Positions 36,055 through 46,500 of a stretch of DNA of 64,000 bases are shown here, one piece after another (within the stretch, counting starts at the first letter, position 1; every line of letters begins with the position of its first letter). A program made the translations under genes and the position numbers. The stretch is taken from positions 62,001 through 126,000 of the forward strand of contig JADJZU010000001.1 of the NCBI GenBank assembly GCA_016715625.1, given 5' to 3'. The notes under the pieces were generated by a model. It did not search any database. It was not told the DNA's origin and worked only from the letters and a program-made list of their open reading frames with translations. Origin of the DNA: Bacteroidota bacterium. Lineage in GTDB: Bacteria; Bacteroidota; Bacteroidia; Chitinophagales; LD1.

Positions 36055-37635
36055 ATGAAATACCTTACAGCTCTGCTCCTGTTACCCTTCTTTATTGATG
36101 CGCAAACCGTACGCATCTCCATACTTGAATCATCGGGTCTTAATTCCGCACCGGCTATCCACTCCGGTGCCTTCGGAACTTTCAAAAACAAATGGTATTT
36201 CATTGGCGGCAGACAAAACGGACTACATGGATTCACTACTCCATCGGCATTCCCAACTAATGGAATAAATGATATAATTTACATAACTGACCCCGCCAAT
36301 AACCAAATGTGGTCTGCATCTACATCCACTCTGCCAGATAACATTCGCGAAGCTATAACCAGTAGTAATATGCAGTTTCATTTAAGCGACTCCACATTAT
36401 ACATGGTTGGTGGCTATGGATGGAAAGATGCCATTCAGAATTTTATTACCTGGCCTACATTAACAGCTATTGACATGAATGGTCTAATGAATGCGGTAAT
36501 CAACAATCAAAGTATCGCGCCATATTTCCGCCAAATAGAGGATTCCTCATTAGCTATATGTGGTGCTCACCTTCAAAAATTGGATTCAGTTTATTATCTG
36601 GTATTTGGACATAGGTTTGATGGATACTATGACAGAACGGACACTTCAGGATTTCATATTCAGCGGTATTCACATGAAATCCGAAAGTTTCAAATTGAGG
36701 ACGATGGCACTTCCTTGTCACTTAAAAACTATTCAGCAATACAGGACAGCGCTAATTTTAGAAGAAGAGATTACAACCTCATTCCGCAGATTTTCCCTAA
36801 TGGTAAAGAAGGCTTCACAGCATTCAGCGGAGTTTTTAGAAAAGGAATTGACCTTCCATATCTTGATTGCATAGATATAACTGATACCGGATATCAAATC
36901 CGAAGCACTTTTAATCAAACACTTAGTCAATATCACAGTGCAGTATGTGCACTTTACGACTCTTCAACAGGAGCGATGCACAACTTATTTTTTGGTGGCA
37001 TGGGAATGTATTATCGTGACACCACAACCGGGCTTACCGTTATAGATTCACAGGTTCCTTTTGTGCGCACCATCAGTGCCGTTACACGAAACGCTGCGAA
37101 TCAATTACAGGAATATGACTTGAATATTTCTTTCCCGGCATTACTGGGGACCAACGCATATTTTCTTCCTGACTTCCAGGCGCCCTTGTACAAAGAGCAA
37201 TACATCAATTATTCCTTATTGCAGAATCATCAGCGCGTTGGATATATCATTGGGGGTATTGAAAGCCCTGAGTTAAATATAAATTCTACAGACCCTTCAC
37301 TAAGCTTTGCGACTGCTCGTGTTTTCGAAGTATTTATTGAAAAAGATACTGTATCTGCCATACGCCCCGTAAAAAATGAGGTCATCAATTTCATATGTTA
37401 TCCAAACCCTGCTTCTAATTTTGTAAACGTAGAGTTTGAGCTTGTAAAAGCTAGTAAGGTAAGTATTGAATTAGTGAGTACGGAAGGAAAGGTATTGAGC
37501 GAAATTGTCAATAAAAACTATACCACAGGAAAACAGAAATTGCTTGCAGATATTTCAGGACTTCCGCGAGGAGTTTTCGCTTGTGTTCTTCGAACCCAAG
37601 GTCAAAAAATAGTTATTCGGTTGGAGAAGCAGTAG
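36055..37635 (+). CDS. Kelch-like secreted protein with T9SS type A domain
   Basis: A 526-residue protein started at the ATG 36055 (MKYLTALLLLPFFIDAQ, signal peptide); a GTG at 36052 is also in frame. Repeated blocks such as WYFIGGRQNG, LYMVGGYGWKD, YYLVFGHRFDGYYD, NLFFGGMGMYY and GYIIGGIES suggest a kelch-type beta-propeller. The C-terminal 75 residues (ICYPNPASNFVNVEFEL ... GLPRGVFACVL) are a type A sorting domain. It starts 17 bp after the previous gene, so both are probably one transcript. No function is assigned. The 3' end overlaps the convergent coiled-coil gene by 23 bp. Confidence 0.82.
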   Translation: MKYLTALLLLPFFIDAQTVRISILESSGLNSAPAIHSGAFGTFKNKWYFIGGRQNGLHGFTTPSAFPTNGINDIIYITDPANNQMWSASTSTLPDNIREAITSSNMQFHLSDSTLYMVGGYGWKDAIQNFITWPTLTAIDMNGLMNAVINNQSIAPYFRQIEDSSLAICGAHLQKLDSVYYLVFGHRFDGYYDRTDTSGFHIQRYSHEIRKFQIEDDGTSLSLKNYSAIQDSANFRRRDYNLIPQIFPNGKEGFTAFSGVFRKGIDLPYLDCIDITDTGYQIRSTFNQTLSQYHSAVCALYDSSTGAMHNLFFGGMGMYYRDTTTGLTVIDSQVPFVRTISAVTRNAANQLQEYDLNISFPALLGTNAYFLPDFQAPLYKEQYINYSLLQNHQRVGYIIGGIESPELNINSTDPSLSFATARVFEVFIEKDTVSAIRPVKNEVINFICYPNPASNFVNVEFELVKASKVSIELVSTEGKVLSEIVNKNYTTGKQKLLADISGLPRGVFACVLRTQGQKIVIRLEKQ

Positions 37636-38716
37636 TGGAATCAGGTTCAGACAATGGAAGCGATACGCTATCAGTTTCTTGCCTTGCCTCAATCTTCTTT
37701 GCTGCCTTATTAGTCTGCTTGGTCAGCATGGCTAATGTGGCTCTTATATCTTTCAGTTTTTCCTCTTTGGATGCCATGTTTTCGTTCAGCATTCTGATTT
37801 TCACATGGTTCAATTGCAATTCAAGCGCTTTTACATTAGGGCTATTGGCTTTACGCTGAAAATATTCAAGATCCTTTTTATCATGATCTAAAGACGCTTC
37901 CATTTTCCTTATCACTTCATTCAATCCCTTGATTCGAGCAGCGTTCTTGTCAGAGAAAAAATGGTTACGTTGTTCACTAATATGATGAAAGGCCGAATCA
38001 AATGCCTTTTTCACCAGCGTATCATCACTTTTAGTTAAGCGATTTTTTCTTGACTCCGATTGCAGCGTTTTCAAATCTTCCATCAACACCTTAAAGTTGG
38101 CTTTCTCATCCGCCTTTGCCTTAATATCTTCAATAGAAGCTACAATTTCATCTCTTAGTTTTGCTGAGGCCGCTTCAAACTCTGCGCTCTCCGATTTGCG
38201 GAAAGTCTTTAGCTTTTCGAAGACTGAATTCACATCATCTTTAATTTTATCGAGACGTTCCTGGCTGATGTCGCGCTCTTTCCGATGTTCCAAAACTCGC
38301 TCCCAAAACGATTTGGCATCGTCAAACAACTGGCGGTCGTATTGGGTAAGCGCATTCGATTTTTGAATCAACTCATCCAATTCCTGCAAGTAACTTTCCC
38401 AAAGTTTTGCTGTGAGTAATTGATATGCCCACTCATTTTGTTTGCCTCTGATTTTGCCGGTTTCGGAAGAGAGAATGTTGTCCGGCAATATGGTTTCATC
38501 ATTCGGGTTTGGGGTAATCACTTCCGTTCCCTCCGGGAAAGCGAACTCCTCACCTGCTGTCCATTTACTCTCTAAATGCTCCAACTGCAATTTGTCTATA
38601 GCTGCCAAAGGTATTACGCGCAAATCAACCCGAAATGCTGATTCATTCAGTTCATATGCCAGAATAACCTTCTCCTCATTTTTGTTCGTGCCGGTGGCAA
38701 CAAATCTCGATTGCAT
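37613..38716 (-). CDS. Coiled-coil protein of unknown function
   Basis: A 367-residue soluble protein. Residues 1-95 look globular (KVILAYELNESAFRVDLRVIPL); from about 100 to 340 it is almost all charged helix with heptad-like spacing (ERLDKIKDDVNSVFEKLKTFRK, EVIRKMEASLDHDKKDLEYFQRKA). The middle part weakly recalls DUF349 repeats (LWESYLQELDEL, FWERVLEHRKERD), but the conserved Trp pattern is incomplete. The tail (SLPLSEPDSTTASPTE) is disordered. No signal peptide. The function is unknown. Confidence 0.7.
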   Translation of the reverse strand: MQSRFVATGTNKNEEKVILAYELNESAFRVDLRVIPLAAIDKLQLEHLESKWTAGEEFAFPEGTEVITPNPNDETILPDNILSSETGKIRGKQNEWAYQLLTAKLWESYLQELDELIQKSNALTQYDRQLFDDAKSFWERVLEHRKERDISQERLDKIKDDVNSVFEKLKTFRKSESAEFEAASAKLRDEIVASIEDIKAKADEKANFKVLMEDLKTLQSESRKNRLTKSDDTLVKKAFDSAFHHISEQRNHFFSDKNAARIKGLNEVIRKMEASLDHDKKDLEYFQRKANSPNVKALELQLNHVKIRMLNENMASKEEKLKDIRATLAMLTKQTNKAAKKIEARQETDSVSLPLSEPDSTTASPTE

Positions 38717-38805
38717 TTCAATAAATTTTGTTCAGTGTGGTGTGAAAGGGTGCCAAAGATAAATCTTCAATTCACATATTGAAGTCCGCTATAAATAACG
38801 AAAAT

Positions 38806-39318
38806 CTATCCTAAAAGCGATTTCAGCTCATGTGTTTCGCTCAATTTCATTCTGCCGGCTAATACCAACCTCAACTCGCGCCTTCCCAAAGCATCTGAAA
38901 ACATTCGCTTGTCCTCTTCCGACTCCGGAATCAATGGTGTTACTTTTCGCGGTCTGCCATTACTGTCCAAAGCTACAAAAGTGTAAAAGGCTTCATTACA
39001 CTTGTATCGGGTTTGCGATGGCAGGTTCTCCGCCCACACAGAAATATGTGTTTCTAAGGAGGTATTAAACACGCGTGTAACTTTCGCAGTAATCGTAACC
39101 ACATCACCAATCTTAATTGGGTTTTCAAAACTCACATTGTCTACTGAGGCGGTTACCACCACGGCATTGGAATGTTTGCCGGCAGCAATAGCGGAAGCAA
39201 TATCCATCCAATGCAATATTTTACCTCCACGTAAATTGTTCAAAGCATTCGTATCGTTGGGCAATACAATTTCTGTCATCACCGTAAGGCTTTCACTAGG
39301 AACTTTTCCTTCTTTCAT
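38806..39318 (-). CDS. Acyl-CoA thioesterase (hotdog fold)
   Basis: A 170-residue hotdog thioesterase of the YciA/ACOT type. Visible are MTEIVLPNDTNALNNLRGGKILHWMDIASAIAA (the N-L-GG-L-W-D motif that holds the catalytic Asp), VVTASVDNVSFENPIKIGDVVTITA and CNEAFYTFVALD. It hydrolyses acyl-CoA to free acid and CoA in the cytoplasm; chain length is unknown. Confidence 0.92.
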   Translation of the reverse strand: MKEGKVPSESLTVMTEIVLPNDTNALNNLRGGKILHWMDIASAIAAGKHSNAVVVTASVDNVSFENPIKIGDVVTITAKVTRVFNTSLETHISVWAENLPSQTRYKCNEAFYTFVALDSNGRPRKVTPLIPESEEDKRMFSDALGRRELRLVLAGRMKLSETHELKSLLG

Positions 39319-39348
39319 GTAAATTTTTTTGAGTTTAACTATTGCTGT

Positions 39349-41162
39349 TTATTCTGCCTTCTTACCAAAATGATACTCGAAAAGAGAGACCTTGTCTCGA
39401 AGTTTTTCCAGCGTAACAGTGCATTTCATGTTTGCCAAAGCTTCGTTTCTATTCGATGAAGTAAAATACATACTCGTTCCGCTCAAGCGGTCTGCATCTA
39501 TTCCATTTTCATATAGATATTTTACAATACGCATAGCTCGCATGGTTTCGGGTCGCATATTTCGTTTCTTAATAACATCCGGCATTGCTTTGCTAAAAGT
39601 TGGAATAGAATCAATAAAAGCGAAAACTGAGTCGTCACTCACTTTATTAAACTCCCCTTTGTCGGAACAACCATTGATTTGCACGCGAATGTCGGTGTTA
39701 ATTTTTAACCACTGTAACAGTTTAGACTGCTTCAGGAGATTATCATCTCCCTCCAGTTCGGTCACATTCGGCTTATAAGTGAATACGTAATTCATAATTG
39801 TATCATTCAAATCCACAAATTGAGAATCTACCTTTAGCGAAACTCTATCAGATGGATTGATTAATAAAGCGGAAACTCTAGCGCCTTCATTGACATACTC
39901 ATGTGTAAATTTCTGAAGTTCGTTCAACTTTATATTCATAATACTATCAGCCAAACTGGTGAAAAAGTTATCATCGTTATAGGGCCAAAAACGGGCAACC
40001 CAGTCCGGATAGTCTTTGGTTTTTTTGATAGCCTCAAACTCTTTTTTGAAAATAACTTTACCCGCATTCATCATCGACTCATTAATCAATAACTTGTCTA
40101 TCCGCTGCATCTCACTCATTACCATGTTATAAGTAGCCATCAGATTTTCCTTTGCAGGAACAATAACCACCCTGAGCACCGATGAAAAATTATTTGCCTC
40201 GTATTGAAAGGCAAGTTTTTTGCACTTTAGCTTAGCAGCTTTTACCTGTATATAATTGTTTTTGTCGTTCAAAATAGAGCTAAGCAAATATGACTTGTGC
40301 CCATCTTTCTGGTTAGAGTAGGCCCCGGGAAACTGCCAGCAAATCTGAAACTCCGGATCTTCCATGCTATCTTCAAAAACAAGCTGAGTGGAATAAATCA
40401 TTGGCTTGATATCAATAATCTTTGTAATGCTTTCCGGGTCGTAATCCCCTTTAAAAGCCTACTGGCGGATGGGGTAAAATCGTTGATTATGGACTGTGTT
40501 TGAAAACTCCCGTTTACACTACAGATTGTATTGTCCGATTTATAATACCGCGCCTTATGTTTCTGTAAAGAAGCCTGATTAAAATTCTTGAATTTAGCGG
40601 GATTGCCTGTCACATTCAATCGATCAAACTCCACACGATACAGTTTCCGCAACATCGTGCTATCCATCCGCTGTCGAACACTCGATGCCTGTGACAACTC
40701 CTCCTGAATGGACTCTATCGCATACCGCAATTCCAAATCACGGATAACGGAGTTATAAACCGAGTCCACCATTAAATCAAAGCAGTTTTTTACATACGAA
40801 GAACTCACTCTAAACTTAAAAACGGATTGTTCGGTAGTAACAAATGAATTGAAGCTGCAGCTCTTGTTATTGAGAATATTACGGCTGTTAGAAAGATGTC
40901 TTTGAATTTTATTGGACATGATATGCTCCAATACATTGGATATACCGCTGAAAGAATCCTGTTCATAGATACTTCCGAAACGGATATGAAAACTAACTTC
41001 AATAGTGGGTGAAGGTGTATTGTTTTTGATGATAATGTTTAGGCCATTCGTTAGCTTGAGAAAATTCAACTCCCCTTGTGCATAGGTTTCTATCTGCGCC
41101 TCCAATTCTGAAAAAGACAGCAGCAGAAGTAGCGATACAATTATCTGTTTTAATTGGTTCAT
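39349..41162 (-). CDS. M16-like protein fused to an OmpA-like domain, frameshifted near 40445
   Basis: Reconstructed as about 604 residues with a signal peptide (MNQLKQIIVSLLLLLSFSELEAQ, start 41162). At 40445-40450 a G-run of four should be five: the shifted frame then reads DYDPESITKIIDIKP and runs straight into MIYSTQLVFED of the second frame. The N-terminal part has the M16 fold, but the zinc motif HxxEH reads NVLEH in GISNVLEHIMS, so the first ligand is Asn and activity is doubtful. The C-terminal 110 residues (INTDIRVQINGCSD, RPETMRAMRIVKYLYENGI, DRLSGTSMYFTSSNRN) match the OmpA peptidoglycan-binding pattern. This is an unusual domain pairing. Confidence 0.75.
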
Positions 41163-41223
41163 GAAGCGAATTTTGGAAATCTGACCGTTTGTTTCAAATT
41201 TGGCGAAACATAATTCAAATAAT

Positions 41224-41424
41224 ATGAACAAAATCATTCTAGCCTTCGCAACACTAATATTTATTTCTTTTTCCGTTTCTTCTTGCAGCAAGTGTTATAC
41301 CTGTGATTTTGGAGATAATGACGTTCGCGATTTTTGTCCGAAAGATTTCCCTGATAAAGCCGATGGCCTGAAAATAACCATTGACGCTTATGAAAAGCAA
41401 GGATATAAATGCACTGCCAAATAA
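41224..41424 (+). CDS. Small lipoprotein
   Basis: 66 residues from the ATG at 41224; an in-frame start at 41200 is less likely. The leader MNKIILAFATLIFISFSVSSC ends in a lipobox (VSSC). The mature part has four further Cys (CYTCDF, DFCPKD, YKCTAK), so disulfides are likely. I recognise no family. It is divergent from the M16-like gene and followed by a strong hairpin. Confidence 0.65.
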   Translation: MNKIILAFATLIFISFSVSSCSKCYTCDFGDNDVRDFCPKDFPDKADGLKITIDAYEKQGYKCTAK

Positions 41425-41440
41425 TTTTTTAAAGTTTTTT

Positions 41441-41490
41441 TTCCATAAACAAAATCGCCCCGAAAATTCGGGGCGATTTTGTTTATGGAA
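41441..41490. terminator. Perfect 24-bp inverted repeat, bidirectional terminator
   Basis: Arms 41441-41464 and 41467-41490 are perfect complements separated by two A. The core ATCGCCCCGAA/TTCGGGGCGAT is GC-rich and is flanked by A- and T-rich sides, so it can end transcription from both the small lipoprotein (plus) and the convergent choice-of-anchor protein (minus). Confidence 0.88.
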
Positions 41491-41501
41491 TAGGATCTAT
41501 G

Positions 41502-43418
41502 CTACTTGGCATAAAGGAAATGAGTTACCGACTGCGTTTCGGCACTGGAAATCTTCACATAATACAATCCCTGAGCAAATGGAGTCATATCAATAGTTTC
41601 TAATATTTTATTATTCACTTTCTTCTCAAACACAATCTGCCCCAAACTATTCATCAATTCCAATTTGGCATCGGAACTAAGTAGCTCTTGGAAAAGAATA
41701 TTGACAACATGGTTTGTAGGGTTAGGATACAAAACCATCTTCAGTGAATTTTGATAGTCTGACAAACCGGATATCACAACCGTTTTGCAAGCAGTGTCGG
41801 CACCAGCCAGATTATTGACAATCAAACAAATTTCGTAAACACCATCAGTGGCATAAGTATGTGGAGCCGGGCCTTGACCGGTAGATGTGGTTCCATCTCC
41901 CCAACTCCATTGCCAGTCAGTAATCAGTTCATCTGAAGCATCAATAACATTTACGGTTTGTCCATTGAAAGAAGTATTGAACTGTGCGTTGGGCAATTCA
42001 AGAACTGAAATATTTACATCGTCAATGTCTAAGTAAAATGCATCCGGGTCGCTGTAGCATCTAAAACCAAGATAGCTGGTTCCGGAAGTGGTAGGTTTAT
42101 ATGCCACTTTTTTCTCTTCGTAGTCAGAATTGCTGAGTTCTCCAAAATCCACCAGGCTTTGAGTCATAGCAGCCGGTGAGTTGTCGTTACCTAGCAACAA
42201 CTCTAGTTTCTCATTAAAAACTGTTCCTTGGCTAATACCCACCTGCTCGAAAAAGCTAATCTTATAAGCAGTATTGGCAACCAGATTCAGACATGGCGAG
42301 AATAGCCAATCATTGCCACCTACTGAGGTATTATTGAAGTTGTAATAATATCGGAAATGAACTGAACCGGTGGCCGGTGCATTCGCTGAAAGATTCCAGG
42401 TAAATCCATCATTGTTTACATCCTCCGTAGTCCAGGTAAGGCCTCCCACTTCTGTGCCAAAAGTAGGCACTTCGAATCCCATTGAATACGGAATAGCGGA
42501 AGGAGCAGCGGAGATAGCAAAACCGCCAATTGTATCGTTATCGTTGATAGTATCACCGGGCAATTCTATCCAGGCGGTTATGTTATAGTTTCCGGCAGCA
42601 CTAAAATCGGCTGTTGTATTAAAGCTATATGTGTAGGAAGAGTCCAATTGCAAAGGAGTGTTCAATATTATCTTCTCTGACACTACAGGTAGAGCATTCA
42701 CCTGATACTTAGCGGTTACGGAATCTATTGCAGCCAAGCCTTTATTTTTAAGAGTAATAGTAAACACCTCTGCATTACTCAACTGGCATCCATTACTCAA
42801 CAGATTGCTAAATCCGGTAGCGGCCACTTCATTTAAAGAAGGGACATAAAGTTTTACATCGTCTACAAACCACCAGTAGTCCCAAGTCCCTTTCCAGCTA
42901 AAGCGGATGTATACTTTAGACTGATTAGCGGCAACAGAGGAAACATTTATTTCTGCAAGATTGGGGTTGTTTGTTGTTTCATCTTGAGCAAAACCTATGG
43001 ATGGATCGTAAACAAGTGTCCAGTTAACGGAGTCGCTGCTGATAAATACCTGCGGTGTATCCGACTGATACTTTGCATAGTATTCATAGAAACTTAAAAA
43101 CACCTTAGGGGCAGTTGAACAATCAATTGATTTGGAGGTGATGGTGGTGTATTCTTTTGTAGAACCATTTGTATCGCCATCTCCGTCACTATCCACAAGA
43201 ATGCAACCCGTGGAAGCCCCTGCATAGTTTATTTGGTCAGAGGCCTGTCCGCCTGATGTGCCGTTATTCCACTTCCACAAAACAGCACTGCCGGAATAGT
43301 GGTTCACCACGGTCCAGTTGGGGAGGTTATTGGACGAGAAATCATCCGAAAAAATGGTTTGAGCCTGCAAAGACAAAGCAGAAAAGGATACGAAAAGCAA
43401 AAAGTAAAGTCTGTTCAT
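41502..43418 (-). CDS. T9SS type A-sorted protein with choice-of-anchor and PKD domains
   Basis: A 638-residue secreted protein. Signal peptide MNRLYFLLFVSFSALSLQAQ; a choice-of-anchor J/MAM-like domain (IFSDDFSSNNLPNWTVV ... FRFSWKGTWDYWWFVDDVKLYV-type, about 20-190); a CARDB-like region; a second MAM-like domain (about 290-470, GFEVPTFGTEVGGLTW); a PKD domain (about 475-550, WQWSWGDGTTSTGQGPAPHTY); and a type A sorting domain (LYPNPTNHVVNILF to ITHFLYAK-like end). T9SS export and surface anchoring are expected. Ligand or enzyme role unknown. It is followed downstream by the 24-bp inverted repeat. Confidence 0.85.
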   Translation of the reverse strand: MNRLYFLLFVSFSALSLQAQTIFSDDFSSNNLPNWTVVNHYSGSAVLWKWNNGTSGGQASDQINYAGASTGCILVDSDGDGDTNGSTKEYTTITSKSIDCSTAPKVFLSFYEYYAKYQSDTPQVFISSDSVNWTLVYDPSIGFAQDETTNNPNLAEINVSSVAANQSKVYIRFSWKGTWDYWWFVDDVKLYVPSLNEVAATGFSNLLSNGCQLSNAEVFTITLKNKGLAAIDSVTAKYQVNALPVVSEKIILNTPLQLDSSYTYSFNTTADFSAAGNYNITAWIELPGDTINDNDTIGGFAISAAPSAIPYSMGFEVPTFGTEVGGLTWTTEDVNNDGFTWNLSANAPATGSVHFRYYYNFNNTSVGGNDWLFSPCLNLVANTAYKISFFEQVGISQGTVFNEKLELLLGNDNSPAAMTQSLVDFGELSNSDYEEKKVAYKPTTSGTSYLGFRCYSDPDAFYLDIDDVNISVLELPNAQFNTSFNGQTVNVIDASDELITDWQWSWGDGTTSTGQGPAPHTYATDGVYEICLIVNNLAGADTACKTVVISGLSDYQNSLKMVLYPNPTNHVVNILFQELLSSDAKLELMNSLGQIVFEKKVNNKILETIDMTPFAQGLYYVKISSAETQSVTHFLYAK

Positions 43419-43453
43419 GTAGAGAATTTTTTAATTGGATGCGAATAAAAGAA

Positions 43454-43481
43454 AAAACGACTCGCTTTAGCGAGTCGTTTT
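43454..43481 (-). terminator. Terminator of the SprB-like gene
   Basis: Arms 43454-43466 (AAAACGACTCGCT) and 43469-43481 pair perfectly. On the minus strand the 3' side is T-rich, and it lies 26 bp after the stop of the SprB-like gene. Confidence 0.85.
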
Positions 43482-43506
43482 GAAGGAAAAACCGAATATG
43501 AAATCT

Positions 43507-46500
43507 TTATCTTAAAATAGTGATAGATCCTTTGTAATCGTCTCTGGAGTATCCATTGATGAACACCACATTCATCGTGTAGATATATGCCCCTCTGTCA
43601 ACTAATTCTCCTTTGTATGTTCCATCCCATTGGAACTGATGATTAGAAGACGAGAAAACCATTTCGCCCCAACGATTAAACACTTTGAAGTCTATGTATT
43701 GTATGGTATTTACATCGCCATACAATTGTAGGAAATCATTGTTGCCATCATTGTTTGGAGAGAATGCGTTCGGGATGAAAATATCCGTGATGGAGTTGAC
43801 AGTAACATTTGTTTCGCTTGATGCTGAACAACCATTTTCATCTGTTACGTTTACAGTGTAAAGTGTATTGGCGATAGGGGTAGCATCTGTGTTGGCGCAG
43901 GATGAACAACTAACATTGAATGCCGGGGACCATTGGTAACTGTTGTTATGATTCACATTGGTAACAGCAGTAAGATTTGCCGATGTGCCTAAGTCAATGG
44001 TAACATCTGAATTTGTTTGAACGCTCAGTGCATAATCAAATCCTACATTGAAAGAAGTTTGTGCGTACAGTTTCTGGTATCTGTCACAGTAACTGCATAA
44101 CTCCCGGTGGCAAGATTTGCTATGTCTTCGGTCGTTTCACCGTTACTCCAGTTAAAAGTATAGCCAGGAGTTCCACCAGTTACAATCAAGTCAACCGAAC
44201 CTTTTTGAACCTGGACACATGGAGTATTAGAAACGGAAGATGAAAGAACGATGGGTGGTGTGAGACCCACTACATTGTCATTTTGTGTAATGCAACCGTT
44301 AGCGTCTGTAATAGTTACTGAATAGTTACCCGCAGCAATATTGGCTATATCTTCTGTATTTCTGTTGTTATTCCAGGTGAATGTGTAAGGGGACACACCA
44401 CCGTTTACAGTCACATCAATTGCACCATCATTTACACCACTACAACCAACAGCTAAAACAGATGAGGATGCAGATAACACAGCCGGTTCCACAATAGAAA
44501 CAGAAGCTGATTGTGTGCAATTGTTGGCATCTGTAACCACCACGCTGAAAGAGCCGGCAGCCAGAGAGTTCAGATTTTGAGTAGATGCGTTATTGCTCCA
44601 TTGGTAATTATAAGGAGAGGTTCCGCCCGTTACATTTATCTGAATGCTACCATTATTCCCACCAAAGCAAGAGATATCACTTTTAACAGAGTTCACAGAA
44701 ATAGATGCCGGCTGGGTAATAGTAGCTGAATTGGACGTAACACAGTTCATTGCGTCAGTCACTATTACATCATATGTTCCTGCGCTAAGTCCACTAATAT
44801 CTTCGGTGCTGGCGCTATTACTCCATACATAATTGTAGGGCAAACTTCCACCGGAAACTGATAAATCAATGCTAGCTCCGGTAGCACCAAAACAAGTCAG
44901 ATTTGTGTGGCTTATAGTGGTTGAAAGTGCCGGAATAGCTTGTATAGTCGCAGATAGTGTTTGATTGCATCCATTGATATCGGTAACTACCACATCATAA
45001 TTACCGGCAGAAAGGTTAGCAACATCCTCTGTGTTTGCGCTATTACTCCAAACGAAGGAGTAAGGAGCTGTGCCACCAGTTACTGTTAGATTAACCGCTC
45101 CCTGTTGCGTAGCACAAGCAAAATCGGTATGTACTTCGCTCAGGCTCATCAATACTGGCTCTGTGATAGAAATGGAACGTTGTGCTGTGCAGGCATTTAA
45201 ATCTGTAACGGTAACAGAGTAAGTAGCCGCACTTAAAGTATTAATATCTTCGGTTGTAGCCCCATTGCTCCATACATAGGTAAAGCCTCCGTTTCCTCCA
45301 GACAGAGTAACATTAATGGCACCTGTGCTGTTACCATTACAATCCGCATTGGTATGAGTCTCTGCAATCTGAATGGCCGCTGGAGTTCCTACAACAACCG
45401 ATGCTGTAGCCTGACAAGAGGCGGCATCCGTAACACTCACAGTGTAGCTACCGGCAGTTTTGTTAGTTAAAGAGGAAGTTGACTCTCCTGAATTCCAAAG
45501 ATATTGATAAACATTCCCTACACCCGGAGTGCCACCAGCAACGGTTACTTGAATAGTACCGTTACTTCCACCAAAACAAGAAACAGCTGTAGCAGATGAA
45601 GAAACCTGGATAGCAGTAGGCTGAGCCACAGTAGCCGAGGCCGTTGCATTGCAAGAGGAACCATCGGTTACTGTTACAGAATAGTTTCCTGCAGCAATAT
45701 TCCCAACATTTTGAGTAGACGCGCCATTGCTCCAAACGAAAGAAAGTGGTGCCACTCCACCGGTAACGGTAAGTTGAACAGCACCGGAGTTAGCTCCATT
45801 GCAGGTAACATTTGTTACAGCGGTAGCAAGATTCATTTGTGTAGGAGAAGTAACAGAAGCCGATAGTGTAGCTGAACAGCTATTGGCATCGGTAACGGTT
45901 ACGGTGTAATTACCACTCGATAAATTATTCAAATCCTGAGTTACCGCACCATTACTCCACAAATAGCTGTAGGAAGGAGCACCACCGCTAACACTCAGGT
46001 TTACAGATCCGCCAGCGCCTCCGGAGCATTGAACATTGGTATTCACCGAACTAAGTGACAAGCCAGCCGGCTGAGTAATATTCATAGTTAAACTAGCCAG
46101 ACAGTTCTGCGCATCGGTAACACTCAGTGTGTAAACACCCGCCTGACCATTCACCAAATTCTGTGCTGTAGCTCCATTGCTCCATAAATAAGTGTAGCCT
46201 CCGTTTCCGCCACTAATGGAGGTAGTAATACCTCCATTATTTCCACCGTTACAAGACACATTGCTCAATGAAACACCAATAGAGATGGCCGATGGTTGTG
46301 TTATAGCTACTGCAGTTGTGGCGCTGCAGTTATTAGCATCGTTTACAGTAACGGTATAGTTACCGGCAGCTACACCCGACAAATCTTGTATTCCCCAACC
46401 GTTGCTCCAGGCATAGTTGTATGGCGAGGTTCCACCGCTTACTGTTAAATCAACACTTCCGGTGTTTGCGCCATTACACAATACATTCACCTTAGTAGTA

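Noticed and set aside
43507..43956. Separate small gene encoding only a type B sorting domain
   Set aside because: The frame upstream of its first Met encodes an uninterrupted continuation (QTSFNVGFDYALSV) of the SprB-like protein, so it is the C-terminus of that gene after a frameshift.
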